Assembly: GCA_020633995.1 (NCBI GenBank)
Contig: JACKCO010000004.1
Coordinates: 434,001-498,000, forward strand
Direction: 5' to 3'
Length of the DNA stretch: 64,000 nucleotides
Origin: Campylobacterota bacterium
GTDB lineage: Bacteria; Babelota; Babeliae; Babelales; RVW-14
The notes beneath the pieces were generated by a model. The model saw only the letters and a program-made list of their open reading frames with translations. It ran no database searches and was not told the origin of the DNA. The position numbers were made by a program, and so were the translations under genes. Shown in pieces: positions 26,214 through 35,393 of the stretch (the stretch's first letter is position 1; the number at the start of each line of letters is the position of its first letter).

Positions 26214-27032
26214 ATGACAACACCTCATACTTCATTCAAGCACGAACAATTTTTTACAGGTACACAGACCTTTGTTGATCCAACGGCCCTGCTTGGGCCA
26301 GACGTAATTTTGGAACCTGGAGTTAAAGTTGGTGCGTTTAGCGTCATCACCGGCAATGTCAAAATTGGTGCGGGGACCAAAATTTATCCACATGTTAGCA
26401 TCGGCTTCTCAGCTCAAGCCCTTGGCGTAAATGTTGCACAGGGTTCAATTAGCATTGGTAAAAATTGTGAAATCCGCGAATATTCAAGCATCCACGCATC
26501 CAAGTATGCCGACGGCCAAACGCGTATTGGTGATAATTGCTACATCATGTGCTATGCGCACGTTTCACACGATGCAACACTTGAAAACAATGTTATTTTA
26601 ACGAATAATGTCAGTCTGGGTGGACACACCTACGTCGAGCACAACGCCGTGCTCATGGCATATAGCGCAACCCATCAATTTTGTCGCGTTGGGAAATATA
26701 GTGCACTTGCTCCCTTTAGTGGTATTCGTCAAGATGCCCCACCATTCTGCCTTTTTGATGGAAAGCCGGCCCATTTTGTTAGGCTTAATGCAATTGGCCT
26801 ACGTCGTGCTGGCATAACAAGTGACGATATCAATGCGCTTAAAAAAGTCTGTAGATATTTCTATCAGGATAAAAAGCCACTTGACCAACTTAAACGTTTA
26901 CAAGATACTGAGTCCTGGGGAATAAATTCTTTCGTACAAGACTTTATTGCTTTTATTGAAACAAGCGAACGAGGCGTATCGCGCCGCAGCTTACTAGATG
27001 AAAACAAGATTAACCCATCAACAGAACAGTAA
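26214..27032 (+). CDS. lpxA: acyl-ACP--UDP-sugar O/N-acyltransferase LpxA (lipid A synthesis)
   Basis: This 272-residue cytoplasmic enzyme performs the first step of lipid A synthesis, moving a hydroxyacyl chain from ACP to the 3-position of UDP-GlcNAc or an analogue. Hexapeptide repeats of a left-handed beta-helix run through about 20-165 (ILEPGVKVGAFSVITGNVKI and so on). His119 in AHVSHDA aligns with catalytic His125 of E. coli LpxA; His116 is the second conserved one. A C-terminal helical region starts at about 190. ATG 26214 is the start that gives the family's usual N terminus; a start at 26172 would read through the terminator. It is followed by an oxidoreductase and lpxI in one operon. 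Confidence 0.92.
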   Translation: MTTPHTSFKHEQFFTGTQTFVDPTALLGPDVILEPGVKVGAFSVITGNVKIGAGTKIYPHVSIGFSAQALGVNVAQGSISIGKNCEIREYSSIHASKYADGQTRIGDNCYIMCYAHVSHDATLENNVILTNNVSLGGHTYVEHNAVLMAYSATHQFCRVGKYSALAPFSGIRQDAPPFCLFDGKPAHFVRLNAIGLRRAGITSDDINALKKVCRYFYQDKKPLDQLKRLQDTESWGINSFVQDFIAFIETSERGVSRRSLLDENKINPSTEQ

Positions 27033-27038
27033 CAAACT

Positions 27039-27983
27039 ATGGTAACAATTGGTATTATTGGCCTTGGTCGCATGGGTGGTTATCACGCCTCTGTGTGCGC
27101 TACATCATCACATATAAAACTCGTTGGTGTGGCTGATCCAAACGAAAAAAACTTAAAAAAAATAACAACACCTCATGTCATCAAATCTGCTGACTACAAA
27201 GAGTGGATTGACCTCGTTGATGGTGTCATTATCGCAGTGCCAACGCAGTATCACTACGAAGTCGCAAAAGATTGCTTGTTACGCGGCAAACACGTCCTTG
27301 TCGAAAAGCCATTCACTCGAGAATTATGGGAAGCGGAAGAATTGCTTGGCTTGGCACAAAAAAATAACTGTGCACTCCATGTTGGTCACGTTGAACGATT
27401 TAATGGAGCCGTTCAAGAACTTAAAAAAATTATTAATAAGCCGTTCTTGATTGAAAGCCATCGTATGGGGCCCTTTGCCCCACGTGTTCAAAAAGATAGC
27501 GTGGTGCTCGACCTCATGATTCATGATCTTGATATAATTTTAAATTTGGTCAACTCACCTGTTAAACACATTAGTGCGCGTGGCCATAAGGTTTATTCTC
27601 AGCGTTGCGATATTGCCAACGTGCAAGTAAGCTTTGAGAATGGTACGATTGCAAATATTATCTCAAGCCGTGCTTCACAAATTAAACGACGCACTATGAC
27701 GATTCACCAAAAGAAAGAGTTCATTCAACTTGATTTCACAACACAAGATCTCTCCATTCATCGCCATGCAAGCTCAAGCGTTGATATTGGCCTTGACCAA
27801 CTCAAATATAAACAAGAAGAAACTATTGAGCACTTGTTTGTATACAAGGACAATCCATTAAAACTGGAAGTCGAATATTTTATCGACGCAATAAAAAACA
27901 AACAAAATATGATCAATCACAACCAAGATCTACCAGCACTCGACTTAACACTTGAAATTGACAGACTGATTGGGGCGGTATGA
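27039..27983 (+). CDS. Gfo/Idh/MocA-family NAD(P)-dependent oxidoreductase in the lipid A operon
   Basis: This 314-residue protein has an N-terminal Rossmann fold with GIIGLGRMG (5-13), the catalytic-type EKP motif (E89-K90-P91 in LVEKPF) and the family's C-terminal sheet domain with HDLDIILNLV near 165. The family oxidises or reduces sugars. Between lpxA and lpxI the likely substrate is a UDP-sugar. One candidate is a GnnA-like UDP-GlcNAc 3-dehydrogenase, which with the aminotransferase GnnB makes the 3-amino sugar used for amide-linked lipid A in Leptospira and some others. No GnnB is visible in this window. The ATG follows lpxA by 6 bases and the stop overlaps the lpxI start (ATGA). Family firm; role inferred. 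Confidence 0.85.
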   Translation: MVTIGIIGLGRMGGYHASVCATSSHIKLVGVADPNEKNLKKITTPHVIKSADYKEWIDLVDGVIIAVPTQYHYEVAKDCLLRGKHVLVEKPFTRELWEAEELLGLAQKNNCALHVGHVERFNGAVQELKKIINKPFLIESHRMGPFAPRVQKDSVVLDLMIHDLDIILNLVNSPVKHISARGHKVYSQRCDIANVQVSFENGTIANIISSRASQIKRRTMTIHQKKEFIQLDFTTQDLSIHRHASSSVDIGLDQLKYKQEETIEHLFVYKDNPLKLEVEYFIDAIKNKQNMINHNQDLPALDLTLEIDRLIGAV

Positions 27984-28783
27984 TCGGCATTATTGCTGGA
28001 ACAGGCGTTGTTCCCGCATATGCCTGTCGCAGTTTAAAATCAAAAAATAAAGATTTTTTTGTCATCTCACTCTTTCCGGAGCAAAATCTGGCTCTACTAC
28101 AAGACGCCGTTGGTGCCAACATTGACATTGTCCCACAAGATTTTTGCAAAGCACAAGCTATTCTCGACACCCTTAAGGCACGCGGAACAACTCAAGTCTT
28201 ATTCATTGGCAAGGTCGACAAGGGAAACCTGTTCAAAAAATTACGACTCGACACATTTGCTCTGAAATTGCTCGCATCACTTGTTTATAAAAGTGACAAG
28301 GCAATTATGGAGCGTCTTATCCAAGAACTGGCGCACCACAACATGCACGTCATTCAACAAAGCGATGTACTTGATGGCCTGTTAGTCAAACCGGGTATTT
28401 TGTGTGGCCAACTTGACAGCGAGCTAGAAGCAAATATCAAACTCGGCATGCACACAGCTGATGCTCTCTCTACTTACGAAGTCGGTCAAACTGTTGTGGT
28501 TAAAGATAAAGCCGTACTTGCCGTTGAAGGCGTTGAAGGAACTGACGCTTGCATTAAACGGGGCATTGAACTCGGAAACGGACGAGTTATCATCTGCAAA
28601 TCTGCACATGCTACACACAATGCACAGTATGATCTGCCAACCCTGGGGCCGGAATCACTCACCTCTCTCAAATTCGGGCAAGTCCATGCTCTCGCATGGA
28701 ATAGTGAACGAACGCTCATCGTTGAACGTGAAAAATTTGTTAGCTTAGCCAAAGAACTTGCTATCACACTCGTCTCTGTCTAG
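27980..28783 (+). CDS. lpxI: UDP-2,3-diacylglucosamine pyrophosphatase LpxI
   Basis: This 267-residue protein matches the LpxI family (formerly DUF1009). It hydrolyses UDP-2,3-diacylglucosamine to lipid X, the fourth step of lipid A synthesis, replacing LpxH in many bacteria outside the beta/gamma-proteobacteria. MIGIIAGTGVVPAYACRS opens the N-terminal domain, FIGKVDKGNLFK is a typical central segment, and AVEGVEGTDACIKRG plus the C-terminal DLPTLGPESL match the catalytic domain. The start codon overlaps the oxidoreductase stop by 4 bases. The convergent gene ends 6 bases after this stop, with no terminator visible between them. Confidence 0.92.
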   Translation: MIGIIAGTGVVPAYACRSLKSKNKDFFVISLFPEQNLALLQDAVGANIDIVPQDFCKAQAILDTLKARGTTQVLFIGKVDKGNLFKKLRLDTFALKLLASLVYKSDKAIMERLIQELAHHNMHVIQQSDVLDGLLVKPGILCGQLDSELEANIKLGMHTADALSTYEVGQTVVVKDKAVLAVEGVEGTDACIKRGIELGNGRVIICKSAHATHNAQYDLPTLGPESLTSLKFGQVHALAWNSERTLIVEREKFVSLAKELAITLVSV

Positions 28784-28789
28784 ATTTCA

Positions 28790-29470
28790 CTATTTTTTCA
28801 TTTCCTTTATAGCTTGAAAAAGATCCTGGCACCAATTCCTATACCTTACTTTAAAATCACACTTCCTGTTGGTACCAACAAAAAAACACTCATTGTTTTT
28901 TACCGTAATAATGTTGGCCGCAAGCTCTATGAGAAATTTTTCATCAAAATCGTCGGTTTCAGGGCTATAGATTAATAAAGCAATACCTCTAAAAAAATCG
29001 CTAATCTCTTCGCCTTCGTCAACGCTCGCCTCATAGATATTTTTTTTAATAAGTCCTTGCAGTAAAAAAGTAGCAATTGAAAGATTTTCACTGTAAACAG
29101 CATGACCAAAAATCTTATTTATTAGATCTTGTTTTTGTAGTTGTTCGAGCTTGCAGTTATTAAACAATTTTTTGATCAACTCTTCATTGTTTCTGTATTT
29201 TCCTGTAAGTAAGGCATAATCAAGAGCATATCCAGCATCATCATGATTTAAAAGTTGCACTTCGGTCCAATCTGGCTCAGAAAAACCTGCAAATTGACTT
29301 CCCTTAAAGGGATTTCTTTCATCTCTTTTATTATCATATCCTGCTATGGTCATTGCAAGATTAACTATTTTTAATTTGACCGCCCTGAGCATATCACTAA
29401 CTGACGGCTCCACTATACCGCCTGAGCAAAACAGCATAATCATGACAGCACACCACACCTTAAATTTCAT
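28790..29470 (-). CDS. secreted orphan protein
   Basis: This 226-residue protein starts at ATG 29470, which has AGGGAG 9 bases upstream; an in-frame GTG at 29488 is less likely. A signal peptide (about 1-20, AVMIMLFCSGGIVEPS) precedes a helical, acidic body. The alternating pattern GYALDYALLTGKYRNNEEL, then KIFGHAVYSENLSIATFLLQ resembles ankyrin-like helix pairs, but the consensus is too weak to claim. Cysteines near the C terminus (ECFFVGTNRKCDF, then NWCQDL) could form disulfides. Family not recognised. It lies tail to tail with lpxI. Confidence 0.7.
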   Translation of the reverse strand: MKFKVWCAVMIMLFCSGGIVEPSVSDMLRAVKLKIVNLAMTIAGYDNKRDERNPFKGSQFAGFSEPDWTEVQLLNHDDAGYALDYALLTGKYRNNEELIKKLFNNCKLEQLQKQDLINKIFGHAVYSENLSIATFLLQGLIKKNIYEASVDEGEEISDFFRGIALLIYSPETDDFDEKFLIELAANIITVKNNECFFVGTNRKCDFKVRYRNWCQDLFQAIKEMKK

Positions 29471-29554
29471 CTCTATTTTCTCCCTCACTCTACCTATTCA
29501 GCAAAAGCAAACCTCTTTTTTAGAGTACATGACTTTATTTCTTACCCACAATAA

Positions 29555-29584
29555 AAAAGACCATCTAAAAATAGATGGTCTTTT
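29555..29584 (-). terminator. intrinsic terminator of the 914-residue gene
   Basis: A 13-base-pair stem (core GACCATCTA / TAGATGGTC, 4-base loop) with a T-run on the minus strand lies 28 bases past the stop of the gene 29612-32356. Confidence 0.82.
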
Positions 29585-29611
29585 AAACATTCATTTATCA
29601 TGCACTGTCGA

Positions 29612-32356
29612 TTATGCTCCTCCATACCAACCAGCCCAGTACCCTGGCCCAGGACCCCATTTTTTAGTAACTCTGTCTGCGATATACTCACTCCCCACTG
29701 CAGCACCAACACAACTACCAACCAAGCCCATAATATTGTTTTCAACGTGTGTAAGTAATTGATCTGCAAACTTATCTAGCGAGCCAGGCTCTATGCGACT
29801 GAATGTACTGTACAACTCAACGATTTCAAGATGGGTCAACAACTGACAGTCATGGAAGAAATTAAGCATCTGAATAACTATACACTGGTCAACTTCTAGT
29901 GGATCAACTGGCATTTCGCTCACATTACCCGTTTCATAGAACGGACGAATCATCATACGCTTCCACTCAAGTTCGCTGTTAAACAACATGATAATCATAT
30001 CTTTGAGCAATTCTCTCATTCCCTCTATATTTTTGTCGACAGCTTTACCAGCTTCATCACATGATTCTTTTTCTATAACCTTACACCAAGAAAGAAAATC
30101 AAGGGCTTGTCGTCCTGCAAAGCCAAATCCTGCTTTGATATCGCTTCCATATTTTTTACCTATGACACGCCCCCAGAATCCACCAGCTTGGCCAAGGCAA
30201 TACTTTAACATTTGCTCTTCAAAATAGTAAAAATCTCTGTCCCGAGGTGAAAGCTTATGAATAAGCTTTTCTTCATCAGTCAGTATCTTCTTGTCTATTC
30301 CCTGCCTGCGTGCCTCTTTTTCTTTTTCTAGGTTTTTTTCATAACGTACGTCGCTATACTTATGGTCGTATAGTCCAGAGCTATATTGCGCAATATGCTT
30401 GTGAAGAGGAGAATCTTTGTTCACCAGAGAGATATAAAACAATGTTGTAATAACTTCAGCAGCTAACTCGGGTTTAACAATACCCATGGTTGAATTTTCT
30501 ATCGTTTCAAGGTCTTGTGCATCAAGGACTCCATCAATTGCCTGGTAAATTGGCCGAATGATTAACTTATTCTTCAAAATTGAAAGAACTCGTAGACTCG
30601 CCCACTTCCAATAGCTATATTGCGCAGGAATGCTTCGTTTAAAAAACGCTTCAAGCGTATCTATGTTGCCATCAGAAAGAAGTCGATCCTGACCTTCAAC
30701 ACCAATAAGTTGAAAGTAAATCCAAACCGCACTCAAAAACATCATTGCTGACTTCAGACTATGACGCGATGTTATCAGCATCCCAAGGCCTGATCCAAAC
30801 ATAGTAAAGAGTAATGCAAGTGGATTCCACTTAGCTCTATTAATGGTGTATACATTCTTCCCCCCAAGCGATACCTTTGAGGGAACGATTTGTTCAAGCA
30901 TACCTTTCATTAATGAGATATCAACACCCTGCACTACCTTGGTCAAGACATCTTTGTTCAGATCGGAACGATTATTTTTATACTTCCAGATAACTGCTGG
31001 AATATGTGGAATCAAGGTCAAGAAAAAATGCTTAGCTGTACTTTTTGGCGAATAAAGAAGTCTGGTCATATTCATACGGCGATCATCAATCTCTCGTTGA
31101 TGATCATCAAAATACATTTCTGCCCACAACGACGCTAAATCAAGACCTCCCATAAATACCCACAACATATCTTTTGAAACATTACCCCATTCAAAATGCA
31201 CAGTCTCTTTCAATGTCATCAGCTCGTCTAGTGTATGCAGGTAATCTTTCACTTCACCAAGCCAATGGCGCAATGCTGTACGCTCTTTTTGCACGGTGCT
31301 TTCAAGAAACACTTTTTCAAGATCTCGTTTCACATCACTCAAAATACTACGGGCGTGACTCACCTGCGGAGCCAGCGAGTCAAAGTAAACCTTAAGCAGA
31401 TTGTTAAAATGATTTTCATCATGTTCATCCCCATGCTCTATCGTCTTATAAATAAGATGCAGCATACGCACAAACTTACCCATCACATCTTCAATCTTAT
31501 CAACCTCTTCTACTGGCAATTGAGCAATGCTATCAAGCAAATTTGTTAAGTCTTGCTTCTCGTAAATGCCTTCTTCAAGCCCGCGACCATAAGCAAGATC
31601 TTCAATCATTTGTTTAATTGCTTCAAGGCTCATGCCCTTGGTTCCAAACACGAGGGTATTGAATGAGCCATCACTAAGGGCACGACAAAAGTCGCTATAC
31701 TCTTTTTCAAAAGGCTCAATATGCTCTTTATAATCCTGACTCATTCGATCACATGAGGCCAACCACTCATCAATTTCTTTTGTCAAGATTTGCAAATGAT
31801 GCGAAAGCCCACATTTTTTTATGACTTCATCATATTCACGAAAAGCCTGATCAAGCTTTTCTCTGACTTCTTCTGGCAATGACTGTTTCATTTCATTGCG
31901 ACGCATCTCTTCTTCCATCTCAATCATGCTCAACAATGCTTTTGCCAGCTCGGGCATCTTTTCACGCATGCCGGATAGCATTCCTACTAAGTCCTGTCCC
32001 CCAGTACTAAATGGATTTTGCTCACTATCCTGAGTTGATCTTTCAACGTCATCTCCCGCCGTATCTTGTTGTGGCTTCCCCGTTAAATCTGATAAAAAAT
32101 CTTCGAATAAAACACTGAGTTCTTCTTGCCGGCGAGCAAGGGAAGCTTCTTGTTCAAGCTCTTCTTCTCCTGACAATTCACCATCAGGGTCCTTTTTTAC
32201 TCGAAAGCCTTCTTGACTATGGGGATTTTTATGACCTACAGTAGTCTGCTGGTCTGCAACATTTTTATGATCTTCTGCCTGCAAAAAAACTGGTACCATA
32301 AGAACAATAGCACACAGCGATAGACGCAATAGCGCCTCACACAACCTTTTTTTCAT
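29612..32356 (-). CDS. large secreted protein of unknown function (914 residues)
   Basis: The N terminus is a clear signal peptide (about 1-28, LSLCAIVLMVPVFLQAED). An acidic, Gln/Glu/Asp-rich region follows (about 30-135), then a long helical body. Two moderately hydrophobic stretches near 505-545 (PLALLFTMFGSGLGMLI and SAMMFLSAVWIYFQLIG) could be membrane-inserting. A second hydrophobic patch GLVGSCVGAAVGSEYIAD lies near the end, and the protein closes with a Gly/Trp/Pro/Tyr-rich tail (WGPGPGYWAGWYGGA). No catalytic motif was recognised. AGGGTT lies upstream of ATG 32356. Architecture (acidic head, helical body, internal hydrophobic pair, aromatic tail) would fit an envelope or secreted effector protein, but no family is recognised. 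Confidence 0.8.
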   Translation of the reverse strand: MKKRLCEALLRLSLCAIVLMVPVFLQAEDHKNVADQQTTVGHKNPHSQEGFRVKKDPDGELSGEEELEQEASLARRQEELSVLFEDFLSDLTGKPQQDTAGDDVERSTQDSEQNPFSTGGQDLVGMLSGMREKMPELAKALLSMIEMEEEMRRNEMKQSLPEEVREKLDQAFREYDEVIKKCGLSHHLQILTKEIDEWLASCDRMSQDYKEHIEPFEKEYSDFCRALSDGSFNTLVFGTKGMSLEAIKQMIEDLAYGRGLEEGIYEKQDLTNLLDSIAQLPVEEVDKIEDVMGKFVRMLHLIYKTIEHGDEHDENHFNNLLKVYFDSLAPQVSHARSILSDVKRDLEKVFLESTVQKERTALRHWLGEVKDYLHTLDELMTLKETVHFEWGNVSKDMLWVFMGGLDLASLWAEMYFDDHQREIDDRRMNMTRLLYSPKSTAKHFFLTLIPHIPAVIWKYKNNRSDLNKDVLTKVVQGVDISLMKGMLEQIVPSKVSLGGKNVYTINRAKWNPLALLFTMFGSGLGMLITSRHSLKSAMMFLSAVWIYFQLIGVEGQDRLLSDGNIDTLEAFFKRSIPAQYSYWKWASLRVLSILKNKLIIRPIYQAIDGVLDAQDLETIENSTMGIVKPELAAEVITTLFYISLVNKDSPLHKHIAQYSSGLYDHKYSDVRYEKNLEKEKEARRQGIDKKILTDEEKLIHKLSPRDRDFYYFEEQMLKYCLGQAGGFWGRVIGKKYGSDIKAGFGFAGRQALDFLSWCKVIEKESCDEAGKAVDKNIEGMRELLKDMIIMLFNSELEWKRMMIRPFYETGNVSEMPVDPLEVDQCIVIQMLNFFHDCQLLTHLEIVELYSTFSRIEPGSLDKFADQLLTHVENNIMGLVGSCVGAAVGSEYIADRVTKKWGPGPGYWAGWYGGA

Positions 32357-32500
32357 AAAAAATAACCCTTTTATAAAGATGTATTAAGCATATACAGCAA
32401 TTTTGCGTACCATTAAGTATGTCAACCTTGCAAAGAGTGTCAACAGAGGCTCATAAATGAGCATTTTACAAAAGAGTCAAAAAATGACAAAAAGAAAACA

Positions 32501-33622
32501 CTAGAAACTTCGAAGTGTCATATGTGTCCGCACAAAGTTAGTAATGAGACCCGCCATCATACAAAGTGCAATCAACGCTGTCCCTCCGTAGCTGACAAAG
32601 GGCAACCCTAGTCCCTTAGTAGGGAGCATGCCTGAGGCAACCATCAAATTAATACCCGCCTGCAAAGTAATGAACAACACAAAACCAAGTGTTGTAAAAA
32701 ATTGAAAGGGATCTTTTAACTGCAAGGCTAAGCGCAGACCTGAAAAACAAAGAACAAAATAGAGCAACAACAATATTACAGATCCTGCAAACCCTGTCTC
32801 CTCGGCAATAATTGAAAAAATAAAGTCGGTATGCTGCATCGGTAAGTAGAAAAATTTTTGCTTTGAATTGGCTATACCAAGCCCCCAAATATGTCCCGAT
32901 CCGATAGCAATAAGCGACTGAATAATTTGAAAACCGCGGCCTCGTGGATCTGACCAAGGATTAAGAAAAATTAAAATCCGATGAAGACGATATGAACGTG
33001 AAACAATCAAATAAAGCAACACTGGCACACTTGCAACAAGTGTCACAAACAAATGGGCAAATTGAAACCGCGCAATAAAAAAAATCATGATAGATGTTGA
33101 AAACATTGTCACTACAGAACCAAAGTCAGGCTGCTTAAGCAATAACAGAAACGTAACCCCTAAAATTGCTATAAATGGTACATAACTTTGAACGAACGAC
33201 CGTATGTGTAAATACTTACGATCAAGAAAAAAGCCAATATACATGAAAAAAAAAACTTTCAAAAACTCGCTCGGTTGAAAACTAAAGCCAAAAACATTGA
33301 GCCAGCGACTAGATCCATGACAATGAGCTCCTAAACTTGGTACCAATGTTAGACCAGTCAATACAAGTGCAGCAAAAAAAAGCAGTGGCGTACTACGTTT
33401 AATTAAACCAAATGGCACACGAGAACAAAAAACAAAACTAATCAAGCCTATGCAAAAGTAGACAGATTGTTTTTTCAGAAAATAATGTGCCGATCCAAAC
33501 TTTTCAAGTGCATACACAGAACTTGCTGAATAGATAAAAACAAACCCAACCAAAACTAAAAACAGTGCCGTCATTAAAAAGGTATACAAATGATATTTTA
33601 TTACAGAACGAGGAACTGCCAT
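32501..33622 (-). CDS. ftsW: SEDS-family peptidoglycan polymerase FtsW
   Basis: This 373-residue integral membrane protein with about ten helices is a SEDS glycosyltransferase that polymerises lipid II at the division site with its penicillin-binding partner. Diagnostic segments: FVFIYSASSVYALEKFG near the N terminus, LKQPDFGSVVTMF, FLNPWSDPRGRGFQIIQSL, MQHTDFIFSIIAEETGFAG and GLPFVSYGGTALIAL. The order murD then ftsW on the same strand, 96 bases apart, matches the division cluster, so FtsW is favoured over RodA. No murG follows; the next gene downstream is unrelated. Confidence 0.92.
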   Translation of the reverse strand: MAVPRSVIKYHLYTFLMTALFLVLVGFVFIYSASSVYALEKFGSAHYFLKKQSVYFCIGLISFVFCSRVPFGLIKRSTPLLFFAALVLTGLTLVPSLGAHCHGSSRWLNVFGFSFQPSEFLKVFFFMYIGFFLDRKYLHIRSFVQSYVPFIAILGVTFLLLLKQPDFGSVVTMFSTSIMIFFIARFQFAHLFVTLVASVPVLLYLIVSRSYRLHRILIFLNPWSDPRGRGFQIIQSLIAIGSGHIWGLGIANSKQKFFYLPMQHTDFIFSIIAEETGFAGSVILLLLYFVLCFSGLRLALQLKDPFQFFTTLGFVLFITLQAGINLMVASGMLPTKGLGLPFVSYGGTALIALCMMAGLITNFVRTHMTLRSF

Positions 33623-33718
33623 ACCTACTCCCCCCCCAAAATTACCGTGAATTTCCCAGCGCGTGTTTAGTGTAGAAATTTAGAAAGAGAATATGCAACT
33701 ATCTAAAAAAAATGCCCC

Positions 33719-35203
33719 TTATTTGGTCACGCCAAATTTTTTCCAAACAAGCTCTTTAAACGCATTGCCACGCTCCATGTAATTTGTATACTGGTCAAAA
33801 CTTGCCCCACCAGGGGAAAACAATACCTGATCCCCCAGCTGAACATCATTGGCAATAGATTCAACAACCTGTTCGAGTGTTTTCATTGGATATACTTGTT
33901 CAAAATCAGCACACGATTGGCCAAAGCAGTATACGCGCTTAACAAATGGATTCCCTGCAAGCCATTTACCCAACCATCCGCGCTTTACACCCTTGTCTGT
34001 TCCACCGAGTATAACAATAAGCGGCCGCTTATTATGCGAGAGGCGTTCTACTGCTGCCTGCGTCGCTTGAGCAATCGTGGCCTTTGAGTCATTGTAAAAA
34101 TCAACTCCATTAGGCGAACAAATTAACTCTAAACGATGCTGTTGGTAAGAACGTAAGGATTCATTGTGCAATGATTCATGTACCCTTTGCACCGAAAAAA
34201 AGTCAAAATCTGCTCCCAAAAAGTAAAGCGCTCCTACCAAGACAAGTATGTTTGCAATAAAAATATTTCCAGGAAAAAAAGCAACTGGACAAAGCTTTTT
34301 CTGTTTTGCGCACACGCCATCTTTAACACACTCGTACCAAATTATTCCATCATTAATGTACAACAGTGAGTAGTCTTTAAGTGGAATAAGCTGGAAAAAC
34401 TCATCCCCAGAACGTGTAGCATCAAAAAAACAAATGTGTGACTTCACCCTTGCTAGCAACTCGCTCGTCATTTTTACAAAGTCATCCTCAAGTAACTGAG
34501 CAGAAAGCAACGCAACTTGGTGTTCTTTCTGAGCAAGCAAGAGACTACCTTTTGCATCAAAATAATCTTTTATAGTACGATGGCGATCGAGATGATTGGG
34601 GTAAAAGTTTGTCCAAATAGCAATGTCAACATTACTTTTACTTGACAGTTCAAGTTGAAAGCTGGATAACTCTGCAACGCAGAGATCATCACAGCCTTGA
34701 GAAGAAATCAAGTCTAGTAATCCGACACCAATATTACCAACGGCATGAGCTTTAAATCTTTTACACCCTAAAAAAGACATCCCTGAGATAAGTTGCGCTA
34801 GCAGTGCGGTTACACTCGTCTTGCCAACAGATCCAGTCACTCCAACCACCGGCTGTTTGTAGCATGCTGAAAATAAATCAAGCTCGTTGATCATTTTGTA
34901 CGCATACATCAGATATGCCGATACATCGACACTCGCACTCACAAAAACAGCATCATGCTCAGCAATAAATTCACTCAAGGTTTGATTCTGCCCGCAGACA
35001 AATTCAGCATTAGCCTGCGCAATCATCATTAATTCATCAGCACCAAGTAAACGCTTATCCCAAACACGTAATTGTATCATTTTTTCTTTGATATCGTAGC
35101 CCGGCAGCTGGCTCATGCAAGAAGCTGATACATGGTGTGAAAAAAAGTTCAGTGCCGATTTACCAACAATACCAAAACCTATAATCCCTATTCTATAACT
35201 CAT
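33719..35203 (-). CDS. murD: UDP-N-acetylmuramoyl-L-alanine--D-glutamate ligase MurD
   Basis: This 494-residue cytoplasmic enzyme adds D-Glu to UDP-MurNAc-L-Ala. The N-terminal UDP-binding fold begins MSYRIGIIGFGIVGKSAL; the ATP loop is GVTGSVGKTSVTALL (about 121-135); FYNDSKATIAQATQAAVE and LGGTDKGVKRGW mark the central and C-terminal domains; LFSPGGASFDQYTNYMERG is close to the MurD ending. ATG 35203 gives the standard N terminus; an in-frame start at 35266 would add 21 unrelated residues. It is slightly longer than many MurD proteins. ftsW follows on the same strand. Confidence 0.93.
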   Translation of the reverse strand: MSYRIGIIGFGIVGKSALNFFSHHVSASCMSQLPGYDIKEKMIQLRVWDKRLLGADELMMIAQANAEFVCGQNQTLSEFIAEHDAVFVSASVDVSAYLMYAYKMINELDLFSACYKQPVVGVTGSVGKTSVTALLAQLISGMSFLGCKRFKAHAVGNIGVGLLDLISSQGCDDLCVAELSSFQLELSSKSNVDIAIWTNFYPNHLDRHRTIKDYFDAKGSLLLAQKEHQVALLSAQLLEDDFVKMTSELLARVKSHICFFDATRSGDEFFQLIPLKDYSLLYINDGIIWYECVKDGVCAKQKKLCPVAFFPGNIFIANILVLVGALYFLGADFDFFSVQRVHESLHNESLRSYQQHRLELICSPNGVDFYNDSKATIAQATQAAVERLSHNKRPLIVILGGTDKGVKRGWLGKWLAGNPFVKRVYCFGQSCADFEQVYPMKTLEQVVESIANDVQLGDQVLFSPGGASFDQYTNYMERGNAFKELVWKKFGVTK

Positions 35204-35393
35204 AATACCTAATCCAACACTATAATTTTTCTTTCTGCCACAAGCAAAAGTCTTCCATTCCCGCAAGAATATTGCTGCACTTAAAACAATTCCAGTACAG
35301 TAAAGATGTATACGATTCTATTGATAAACGGTGCAAAAGAAAAGCAGTGATAATACATCATCTGCCAAGCTCATTTTTGAGGGGGATAAAAAT

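Noticed and set aside
26384..26392. Perfect DnaA box TTATCCACA
   Set aside because: A single copy inside lpxA, with no cluster nearby; no such boxes were found around dnaA.
32450..32463. GCTCAT-AA-ATGAGC hairpin between ftsW and the 914-residue gene
   Set aside because: Short, and no T run on the minus strand where a terminator for ftsW would be needed.
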